From the NCBI GenBank assembly GCA_946811185.2, contig OX328109.1:5952001-6016000 (forward strand): a stretch of DNA of 64,000 nucleotides, read 5' to 3'. Position numbers and translations under genes: made by a program. This DNA is from Hippopus hippopus (lineage: Eukaryota; Mollusca; Bivalvia; Cardiida; Cardiidae). The notes below the pieces were generated by a model. The model was not told the origin of the DNA. It did no database searches and saw nothing but the letters and a program-made list of their open reading frames with translations. Below are positions 33,402 to 44,400 of this stretch, piece by piece; position 1 is the first letter of the stretch; every line of letters starts with the position of its first letter.

Positions 33402-33629
33402 GAACCCTTCACCAAACAATCATGGATTTTCACGACCCTGTAGAAGAGGCCTTTTGAAAAACATGGTGGGAAAAGGAGAAAATGCTGGTAACCAGCATTT
33501 TCTCCTTTTCCCACCATGTTTTTTACCTTGTAAAAGATCTTTAGTTCATTTGTTCAACCTGCAAATTTGTTCTGTGCAGATACTTTCAGTTTGGAAGGGT
33601 CTTAAATTCGTTGTTTGGGAAAGGGTTAA
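33402..33629 (+). mobile_element. MITE-A copy with perfect 33-bp-arm hairpin and a private matched change
   Basis: It runs from aacccttcaccaaacaatca to tgggaaagggttaa. The palindrome 33457-33523 is perfect (33-bp arms, one central base). It has catggtggg on the left and cccaccatg on the right, where the family has cattgtggg and cccacaatg. Confidence 0.85.
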
Positions 33630-33927
33630 AGGCATTTGTAGGTGACACATCCAAGTAGCCGAGTGAAAGGATTTTTCTTTGAAACAGTGGAAAGCATTTT
33701 GGGAAAAAAAACAAAATGCTGGTAACCAGCATTTTCTTCTTTTCTTTTTCCTCACAATGTTTTCAACTACCAAATGCTTTCTTCCCAAGGCTCATTAAAG
33801 GGTTTAGTTTGAACATATTGCAGCAATCAATCAAGAGAAACCCATTCTTATACCCCCACAAAGGGGTAAGAGAGGGGTGTAGGGTTTAACACTGGAATGT
33901 TTGTTTATCTGTCTGTCCATTCATAGG

Positions 33928-33968
<41 letters not shown>
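33928..33968. repeat. CT dinucleotide microsatellite
   Basis: About 20 CT units in an uninterrupted run, followed by further ctctctc patches. Confidence 0.95.
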
Positions 33969-33970
<2 letters not shown>

Positions 33971-34947
33971 AATCTTTCTCTCTCTTATCCTTACCACTCA
34001 ATCTGGTCCTTACACATAAATGACCCAGTTAAAAGACACTTATAAGGCTTGCCTCGACTTTTCAGCACATGAACCCATAACCATGTAAATGTGACCTTCA
34101 TCGCTACAGTTATAAGACAGTTTTGGAAACATTATGGGAGGAGTAATAGCTTGTGAATTCTTTACCAAATGACAAAATTTCAGATTCAGTCCATACTGAA
34201 AGCATTTGCAGACAATGAATTAAACCTGACTGAAACGGTGAGATTAGTTACGGAATGTGTCCAAAACATTGTGGGAAAAGGGGAAAATGCTGGTAAGTAC
34301 ATCTTCTTGTCTCACAAGATTTTGAACAGCCTCTTTCCTAACGGTCTATAAAATACGAAATTGTGTGGGAAAGGGTTAAACAAGCAATTGCCCCTTTGGT
34401 CATAATATTTTCGATTCGAGCCATGCTCTGTGAGTAGTTCATTTCATCTGCAAAAAATAACTACCTAGATAAGCCTCAGTATTCCACACAGAGTTACATG
34501 ATACAGAACATTTCCTTAACTTCCCACAACATTTCTATCTGATTTACGACAAACCTTTTTGTTTGAGCCTCATTTCAACCCTTACCAAATAATCCAGCAT
34601 TTCAACAACCCTGAAAAAAGCCGCTTTCGAAAATATCATGGTAAAAAATGCTGGTAACCAGCATTTTCTCCTTTTCTTATATTTCTCTACACTTACCCAA
34701 GTCAAACTTCATCATCTTAGTAACAATTAATTTGTCGTCTGCAAACTCTTTCAGTTTGGACAAGGCCAAAATTTTGTCCTTTGGTAATGAGTTTAAGTGT
34801 AGTCTGCAAATGCTTTCATTATAGGGGAGTCTAAATTTTGTCCTCAGGTACAGGAATAAGATAGACTGCATGAAGGAATTTTAAATTGTCAAACCAAAAT
34901 TATAAACGTATTGCATTTTTGCCCAAAGAAAAGGATTGTTGACCTAC

Positions 34948-35442
34948 TCATATTGCCTCCACTCTTTCACTGTCGCTTCCTTCACACATCTTTTCTGTTT
35001 CCAAGGCAACATCCTGCACTGGACAGTCACTTTCTGCATTATTTCTTGTTCCCATGACAACATTATCACCGGACAGAGGTAACAGCGGCGACGGTAATTG
35101 ATCTAAGCTTTCCGAATCTTCATCAAGGTCCACTTTCACTTTACGAGGTTTGATAATTAACGGAGCTCTTTCTAATACACTTTGTACTTCTTGTTTGAAA
35201 TTTTCTTTGAAGTCTTTGATATCTTGCTGCAATTGTAAAGCCTCTGCCATAACTTTTTCCTGTCGCTGTCTCAAATCGGTTCTTGTTTTCATGTTATCAT
35301 ACATCAGCTGTAGCCCCTCACAAATATATTGGTTCCCGCTTGATGGTGGTATGGCTTCCCCTGACATGTAGCGGTCAAACTCATGCTGGGTCAAAGCCAG
35401 GGATTCAGCTGTTATGTTCTCAATAAAAGAAACTGCACAACA
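34948..35442 (-). CDS. RABGEF1: RABGEF1 terminal exon
   Basis: The acceptor is cttttgcag. It starts [20 protein letters not shown], with [13 protein letters not shown], then the coiled coil ([20 protein letters not shown]) and a Pro/Asp/Ser-rich tail with a LPSPLLPL segment, ending at TGA/TAG-class stop 34948-34950. Confidence 0.95.
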   Translation of the reverse strand, partial: CCAVSFIENITAESLALTQHEFDRYMSGEAIPPSSGNQYICEGLQLMYDNMKTRTDLRQRQEKVMAEALQLQQDIKDFKENFKQEVQSVLERAPLIIKPRKVKVDLDEDSESLDQLPSPLLPLSGDNVVMGTRNNAESDCPVQDVALETEKMCEGSDSERVEAI

Positions 35443-38400
35443 CTGCAAAAGAAACAAATTAACAAGTTACCAAATAAGCCCAAATTTCAAAATCCCTATG
35501 GAATAAAGCCTCTGAAAACATTGTAAGGAAAGGAAAGTATCCTGTCCCTGAAGATAACCAGCATTTTCTTCTTTTCCCACAATGGTTTCTACTATTTCAA
35601 AGACGAATCCAACTATATGAACACTATTTGTTATCTGTGAATGCTGTATCAAGTAAAACAGTATGAAAATATCTAGAAAGGCTTCAAATAGCATGAAAAT
35701 ATCTTACAAGGTTTCAAATAGCATGAAAATATCTAACAAGGTTTCAAATAGCATGAAAATATCTTACAAGGTTTCAAATAGCATGAAAATATCTTACAAG
35801 GTTTCAAACAGTATGAAAATATCTTGCAAAATTTCAAAGAATATAATTTTGTTTGTTTGTATCAGAGTTAACCCTTTACCACACGACCAATTTTAGACCT
35901 GTCCGAATTGAAAGCATTTGCAGAGGACAGTTTCAATGTGGATCATATGAAATGATTTTTCTTTGACAGGGTAGAAAACAGTGTGGGAAAAGGAGAAAAT
36001 GCTGGTTACCAGCATTTTCTCCTTTTCCCACAATGTTTTCAAAAGCCTTCTCTATCAGGGGTGTCAAAAGTCGTCATTGTGTGGTAAAGGGTTAAATGCT
36101 GTTTTAACAGCTAAGGTCATGTCAAGGCCTGTGCACCTAAGCATGTGTTTCCTGGCTTTCTCACACCAGTACTGACACAACTTTCCTTCCAAGTCACTGA
36201 CTGCTTTTCTCACATGCATCAGAGGTGATTGCCAGATAGAAAGTTTGCCACAAGAAGGTATCAAACCCCAAACCACCAGGTCACAAGTCAGATACACTAA
36301 CCACCGGCCAGGCTTCAAAGAGTATGAAAATATTTTACAAGGTTTCAAATAGTATGAAAATAGCTTACAAGATTAGTGAAGTAATATCCTGCCTCTCCTT
36401 TCATGAGCCGACTTGGATTCGAAAACCTGGTTATGAACTGTATATTGGACTGTAACAGGGGCGGATTCGCCTTCAATATGATGTATATAAGTGATGGTAG
36501 AAAGTCGTCGGCATTGGCAGGTCCCTCTTTCGATAACTTGAGAATTTCAAAAATGTGTTTGCAACATCGAACTATACATGCCAGTTTGTCCTGCGGTGCC
36601 TTTTTGGTGTTCATCTCGATCATTTCTGAAGAAGCAGATAGGAAAAACAGTCTTAACACATTCCCAAGTTTTAACAACCCTGAGATAGAAACCTTTGAAA
36701 ACATTGTGGAAAAGGAAAAAAAATTGTAACCAGAATTTTCTCCCTTTCCCACAATGTTTTCTTCCAATTCAAAGACAAATTCTATCTTTTGAACCATATC
36801 TTACTAGTTGTTTGCAAATGCTTTCAATTTGGACAATTTTAAGATTTTGTTGTGTGGTAAAGAGTTCACTCTTTATGTGCAGACTTTCAACTCCTTTTCC
36901 CACAATGTTTCCTACTGTTCTGGATACTTATCCAACCATATAAGCCGTATCTAATTTGTTGTATGCAATTAATGCTTTCAGTTTGAACTAGTCTAAAATT
37001 TTTTCAAGTGGTAAACAGTTAAACTGGATGCTTATTTGGTTGATGTTCACTAAAACCTATTCAATGGTACTCACTTGCACTTTCTGAATAAATACCTAAG
37101 TTGTAGTCACAAGTAATAGGTTTTTGAAATCGAAAATTCCAATTTCATAACACCCCATAGCAGAAAAAAGCCAGTGATCCTAGGTTCAATCTTCACTGGG
37201 TGCAATGGATTCTTCATGGGAGTGTCCTTTGGCAAAACACTGCAAAGCCAAGGCCCTTGTGAAAATCGGGAAACACAAGAATAAGTGAACTGTTGCCTTC
37301 CTATCACTGAATGTTGAAAATGACAAAAGTTGTGAGCCATGTAAACATCAACCAATCAGTCACTATCTTTCTTGGATATATGAACCATGCTCTATGAAAA
37401 GGGGATTGAATGCATCTGCAAAAAGTATCAACCAATGTTAGCCTGCACAATCCACACAGACTTAAACGGGTTGAAACTTTATACATGTACTTTAAGTCAA
37501 TTTTCTGCATGTCAAGGAACCAGTCCACCTCACAATTCAGTCGGTTGTTAAGAGAAAATGGAGTTTATGGATTCATATTACTGTGATAACTTGCTTGGTA
37601 TATGGCCTGCAACACGTGAAAAAGGGCATTCGGACATTTGCGTAAAGTGTCATCTCGGATCAGCCTGCACAGTCCGCGCAGGCTAATCCGAGACGGCACT
37701 TTACGACTACATTAGACTTTGTCCAACAGTAGACTTGCGTGAAACAGAAAATCACACACGATCGGAAAGTGTCGTCTCGGATCAGACTGCGCAGGCTGAT
37801 CCGCGATGACACTTTACGCAAATGTCCGAATGCCCCTTTTCACGTGTTGCAGGCCATATGCATCACCTAGATGCGTTAAGTCCACTTTTGCCAGAGCATG
37901 GCTCATATATTTTAGTGTACTTTTATAGTATTCATAAAAAAATAAAATTTTTTCTAACTCCTTGATCCCTGAAACCATAAAAGCTGTACCACCCACCTGT
38001 AATAGACTGATCAACATGTGTTCTTGTTTCGACATCGTTCTCATTCATCAACGTGTCGAGCTGCTGAGCGGTGACCCAGTGCAGGCTGCGGATCTGAGTT
38101 TGTATCTGTAAGTCTTTGGTCTCATCGTCAGTGGTCGGGGGACAGAACAGGTGTGTGTACATTTTAATGGTGACATACTTCTCGGCATAGTCTAGCAGAC
38201 CTTCACAGATCTCGGGATCAACATCTGTAACAACAAAGTTCTACTTGTTTAGTTTAGTTTGGACATATTTATTCTAAATTGATTGAGAGACAAGTTCTTA
38301 CAACTTATACTAATCTATCTCAATTCTGTTTCCTGGGAACTACACAAGTACTGGCGCCCAATGTGTGGGCCAATGAAAAGTCCCAGGTCTTGAACTAGGG

Positions 38401-41400
38401 CCCTATTGGTTACGAGGCCAATGTTCTACCTCACAACCACAGACACCACACTTGTTTACTCTTTAACCATTTACCACACAAACCTGAGATTCAACTATCC
38501 TGAAAAAAAAAAAGAGGCCTTTTGAAAATATTTTGGGAAAAGGAGAAAATGCTGGTAACCCCTTTTCATAGTTAACAACTAGTCCAAGTTTGATGTAAAG
38601 ATCTTCAGTAATAACAGAGACAGAGCTCCAGATAAGAGGGAGTGATAGCATTCTAAATCCATCATTTCTCTTCCAAACCCTATGTTGTGGGTACTCAATG
38701 AGACGATTCTAATGAGTACCCATTACATAGGTTTTAATGGAGAATAATTAATATTTTTAATTTTGAAAACAAAATCACTCCCTCTATCTGGAGCTCTGAG
38801 AGATATTATAAAATGTCAACATTTTTGCATAATGACTCAGGCAACAAATGCAGACGACAACACTAGGGCTATGAAAACACCTCTCAGTTTTTTCCAAAAC
38901 AGCCATGGGAAAAATATCTAGCAGGGAAATCAGCGGACCTTTATAAAGTGAGTTTGATTCCATCCTCTCCAATAACTCCTGATAAAAATCCATGACCAGT
39001 TCCGAGAGGTCCTCGACAGGCATGTCAATATGCTGATAAAGTCTGTCGACAAGAGACTGAACCATTTTCTTGAAATCTTGCCCTATTGGTTTTCGAACTT
39101 TCCGCAGATACTCCATGAGTTCCCCTTTCACTTGCTGTGTGTCTTTATTGACATGGCGATTGGGATCTTTACGGGGTTTCTGTTCTGGGGCAGTTTCTGT
39201 AATACAAGGAATTTGCTTGTCATTAACTCTTTACCATACCATAAAGTTTCAGACTTACCCACATCAAAAGCATTTGCTGACAATAAAATAAATGTTATTC
39301 AGATCTTTTGATTTGCTATTGAAAAGGTAGAAAATGTTGTGGGAAAAGGAGAAAATGCTGGTTACCAGCATTTTCTCCTTATCCCACAATGTTTTCAAAA
39401 GCCTTCTTCCTCAAGATTGTTGCAATTGTTTGGTACTGGGTTAATGTTTGCCTTCAGGTGTATCAAACAATCCCCTATTTCAACAACCCTGCAGGTGAAA
39501 GCTCTTGAAAACATTGTGGGTAAAGTAGAAAAATTTTAAAACCAGCACTTTCTCTTTTTCCAACAATGTTTTCTCCCCACTCTGAGAAATTAGGCTCATT
39601 TGCGTGTGTTTAGAATTTTGAACAATTTAAAATTTGATTTATCTGCACATGCACCCCAACACTTTGCCTAGCTATGCAATTTACATTCGTTAAAGGGAGG
39701 TAATGATGCAATACAGATCAAGATTAAAATGCACAAAACATGCAGTCTGATCTTTGATCTACCCTGTCCATTTTGCTGCAATACGAAAGACAAAAGCAAC
39801 CATAAAATTGCTACTCTTTAACCCTTTACCAAACAATCCCAGGTTTTAACGACCCTTGGAAAGAAGCCTTTTGAAAACATTACGGGAAAAGGAGAAAATG
39901 CTGGTAACCAGCATTTTCTCCTTTTCCCACAATGTTTTCTTCCCTATCTAAGACAATTCTCTCCATTTGAGCTATGTTAAAATTGTCGTCTGCAACTGCT
40001 TTCAATTTGGACCGGTCTAACATTTTGTCGTTTTGTAAAGGGTTAAGTCTTATTTGTAGACTAAAAATGTTTGATGGGTTGTTTGGCCCTCTCAGGGTAA
40101 AAAAGACCAGACATACTGCATTTTCTGTTCTGTTCTATTCTGCATTAATTTTTTACCAAACTATCCCAAGTTTTAACTCTTTCACTCCTGAATAAATAAA
40201 TTGCATTTTCTCAAAGGCTACAAATACAGTTCTGCCCCAAGATCAAGGGACAGTTCATCCATAATTTAGAATAAAGCAGTGGACAGTGAAGATCAGAGAT
40301 CAGACTGCACATTCTGTGCAGTCTGATCTCTGATCTACAGTGTCCACAAAAGCTTCTGGTGTCATCTATGGTATGAAAAGAGCTAATGACCTTGACTTAT
40401 CCTTGCGGAAGAAGGCTCTTGAAAACAGTATGGAAAATGGAGAAATACTGGTAACTAGCATTTTTCTTTCTTCCACAAGGTTTTCTACCCTTTCAATGAC
40501 AAATACCAAAATTTGTGCCACATTTAACTCTTCAATACACACAAAAAAGTAATCTTATCCAAACTGAATGCATTGCAGACAGCAACTTAAATCCTACTCA
40601 AATGATGGGTTTTGCCTTTGATAATATAGAAAACATTGTGGGAAAAAAAGAAAATGCCGGTTACCAGCATTTTCTCCTTTTCCCACAATGTTTTCAAAAG
40701 CTTTTTTTTAAAAGGTCATTAAAACTCTGGATTATTTGGTAAAGAGTTAATTTCTTGTCTGCTAATACTTTCAATTTTGACAAAATGAAAATTATGTTGT
40801 CTGCTTTTAAGTTAACACAATCAATCAGATCTTACCTAACAATAACTTGTAAATATCTATCGTATCATTTTTTTTATTTTGCTCCAGGGTATAAAACATC
40901 CCATCCACACTGCTTATCAGCACAAAGTCATCACATGGATCTCCCATTTCAAAGAATTTTGTGTTTATAATATTTATCTCTGAATAACAAGTCCTTATTT
41001 TCTTGCACAAATTTTACTGACTAATCTTATTATTAGACCTGATTAATTGGTATTCCAACTTGAACAATTGCAAAGAATGATTATCATGCTTTTCAATAAT
41101 TATTTCAATAATAATTATAAACTGTCTTTGTGAATTGTAAGCAATTGTCTATCTAGTCATGGATAATGAGTAAGACTATATTAATCAGTCTATTTTTAAC
41201 AGCACTATTCTATATATATTGACAATAGTTTCAACATTATGCAAAAATGAAAAAATCAGCGGGTAATAAATAGCTAGTTATCCATATATTACATTTCAAA
41301 AAGTTTAACTGATATGTTATAATTTCAGGCTCAAAAAAGAACTATTTCAGCCTCCATAACGATTTTCAGTCTCCAAAAAGAATATTTCAGTCTCCAAACA

Positions 41401-44400
41401 GATTTATCAACTTTTTCACGTTTTTATCTGTCACAAATATCCTGTATTTCTGCCATGATGCAATCCTCTCGTCCTTCATCTTCTTTGTTCCAAGATGTCG
41501 GTAACAACTGCCTACCAGGCTGTGTAACAAGCCATTTTGCAGTCTTTCTCCACAAAAATTCTGTGATTGTTACTATGATTTATATCCAACAAGTTTTCAC
41601 CATCTGCAACGCAATTTCTGTTTTTGATGAACTATTGACCCCTTTGAGTCCAATAGTAACAGAGTTTGCAGGCAAATCGTCCAATCAAAAATTGTCTTAC
41701 AAAATATCAAAATATCACGATCCCAATCAGTAATCACCGCAGATAATTTCCAAATGAGTTCACTTATACTTTAAATATACAATATAACACCCAGTGCCAC
41801 TTGTAAAAAAAATCTTATTTAAACAGATTAAAAATTAGGTAAATGTATGTAAACAATAATGATGTAAGCCCAGCCCTGTAACAACTGGGTTAGGTCGGTC
41901 TGAACTTGTCACTCGGACACTACATGGTATGCTAAACATCCAATACCTGGTTAACCCTTTACCACACAATCCCCAACTTTTAACGACCCTCAGGAAGAAG
42001 CCTTTGGAAAATATTTATGGGAAAAGGAGAAATTGCTGGTAACAATGCTGGTAACCAGCATTTTCTCCTTTTCCCAACAATGTTTTTTTTTACCCCATGA
42101 AAGAAAAATTTAATGTTTTGAGTTAGATCTTATTTGTCATGTGCAAATTTTTTCAATTTGGACAATACCTGAAATTTGTTGTTTGGTTAAGAGTGAACCA
42201 ACATACCACAATCATGTAACTGACCATTTACCCCAAGGGCATACTCTGGCTCAACTCAATTTTTGAACAGCAAGGATGACAAATGCCAATTTCAATGACC
42301 GTCTTCTTTATGCCCCAAAAATGCTTTTTTTTCTTCTTTTTTCCAGTAGATCGACCAATCACTTAAGAGCCTCAGAGTTACATAACCCTTTACCAGACAA
42401 TGCCAGATTTTCATGACCATGGGGAAGAAAAACCTTTTGAAAACATCTGTGGAAAAAGGAGAAAATGCTGGTAACCAGCATTTTCTCCTTTTCCCACAAA
42501 GTTTCCATCCCTATCAAAGACAGAAATCATTATGTGAGCTACATTTATTTTGTCGTCTGCAAATGCTTTCAGTTTCATCTAGTCCAAACTTTTGACATTT
42601 GGGTTTGTAAAAAAGTCAAGCCCTTTTTTACGAATCTTGAATGTGTTGTCTGCAGATGTTTGAATTTAAAAGAGTCCAAAATTTGTTATTTGGATACAGG
42701 GAAAAGGATGTAATATATAACTTTCCTTGAAGCAAAAAATGATGCAAGCTGTTCACTGATACCTTAATGAAGCAGTAACCCAGACAATCTGCCCTATTTT
42801 CCCAGTATGTCATACGTAATTGCATCCTACTAAATTTATCGTTTCATCTACAACAATAAACTGACCACTGCAAGGTGTAATTAGCACACCCAAAACTGTC
42901 AAAGTGTAGTCACCTGACAGGATGATGCAATCAAACTCAGGTGACCACTGACCACTCTTAGGCTACCAAACAACAAAATTTTATACATGTGCAAATTGAA
43001 AGCAATTGCAAATTACAAATTAAACTTGGCAAAAAAATGATTTCTTACGTAAAATGGTAAAAAAGCATTCTTGGAAACTGAGGAGAAGTTGCCTATTGTC
43101 AGAGTTTAGTCCTTTTCCCACCATGTTTTAACTCTTTAACTAATGACAAAATTTTAGACTTATTCATATTGAAAGCATTTGCAGACAACAAATACAATGT
43201 AAATGTCACTCAGATGATGATTTCTACTTCAATATGGTAGAAAACATTGTTGAAAAAGGAGAAAATGCTGCTCAACAGCATCTTCTTTTTCCGCAAAGTT
43301 TTCAAAAGCCTTCTTCTTCTGGGTCGTTAAACTCAGGATTGTGTTTGTAATAGAGGGTTAACTCTTTATTGTGTGATGTACCGATAAAAGAAAATCCAAT
43401 GGCGCATCTCAAATAGGTGCACTTGCCACCACATTATAACTAATGGTAAAACAAGAGCACAGCATGCAGGTGCCAAGGCTTAGCTGCAATTGCTTGTTTT
43501 TCAGAGAAAATTTGAAGTTGAAAAAGGGGCATAACTATCAAAAAATACTTAGATGGTTACTTGCCTTTGTTGTATGAGTACCCCTTTTGGAAGTTAAGAA
43601 CTCATCCAAGTTTGAAATAAATATCTTCAATAATAACAGATATATTATAAAATGTCAAAGTTTTTGCCCAACCACAACCATGACGTAGATTCAGGTGCAG
43701 ACAACAACAGGGCGGGCCATGACAAAAAGTAGACCTTTTCTTCGAAAACAGCCAAACTAAAAATGTTGAAAGCCCTCTTGTTTCAAGCCCTGCGCTTTAG
43801 TGACTAAGCAACCAAGCTCGACTATAGAATTAGTCAACGCTGTAAAATAAACACAGTACAACAGAACAAAAAGAAACAGTTATGAATCAGCAATGTGAAC
43901 ATCTGCCAGCTGTCAATATAACAATAATTCAGAGCTTTTGTCTTGTTTGGTTTCAATATAAATAATCCTTTTCCTCCTCCATACGGAAATAGTTTAACCC
44001 TTTGCCAAACAATCCCGACTTTGAACATTTCTCCTCCTCTCCTCCTTCCCCCCCCCCCGGAAGAAGCCTTTTGAAAACATTGTGGGTAAAGGAGAAAAAT
44101 GCTGGTAACCAGCATTTTCTCCAATTCCAACAATGTTTTCTGCTATTTCTCAGACAACTTTTTCCTTTTACCTACATTCCATTTGATGCCTACACATGCT
44201 TTCAGTTTGGAAAAGTCCCAAATTTTGTCATTTGGTAACAGGTTAAAGTGATGAATAAACCTTGGAGACATTTTCAACCTGAAAATAAGACCCATATAAT
44301 TGCAATTTTAAGGTCGCTCTTTTCAAGAATGTCTAGATCTAAGCAAAACCGACAGTGTAGATCAAAGGTCAGACTGCACGTTTTGTGCAGTCTGATCTTG

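Larger units (their letters stand above)
28825..34947. other. Intergenic region between two convergent genes, repeat-filled
   Basis: It separates the + strand gene ending at 28824 from RABGEF1, which ends at 34948 on the - strand. I see no gene. It holds a bivalve repeat (28994-29155), MITE-B (29442-29697, about 30090-30272, 31205-31474), MITE-A (29829-30039, 30648-30857, 30946-31182, about 32045-32315, 33402-33629, about 33626-33805, about 34160-34378), a part of F (31750-31985), a SINE-2 part (32905-33035), a CT tract and unassigned AT-rich sequence. Confidence 0.7.

Noticed and set aside
35664..35850. CRISPR-like array
   Set aside because: The 30-bp units are directly adjacent without unique spacers, and the DNA is eukaryotic; it is a minisatellite.
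36403..36729. 108-codon open frame on the plus strand
   Set aside because: It is antisense to RABGEF1 exon 5, a shadow of the conserved VPS9 coding sequence.
41455..41733. 92-codon open frame on the plus strand
   Set aside because: Low-complexity, AT-rich surroundings, no motif, no flanking exons, and it lies within the RABGEF1 intron.
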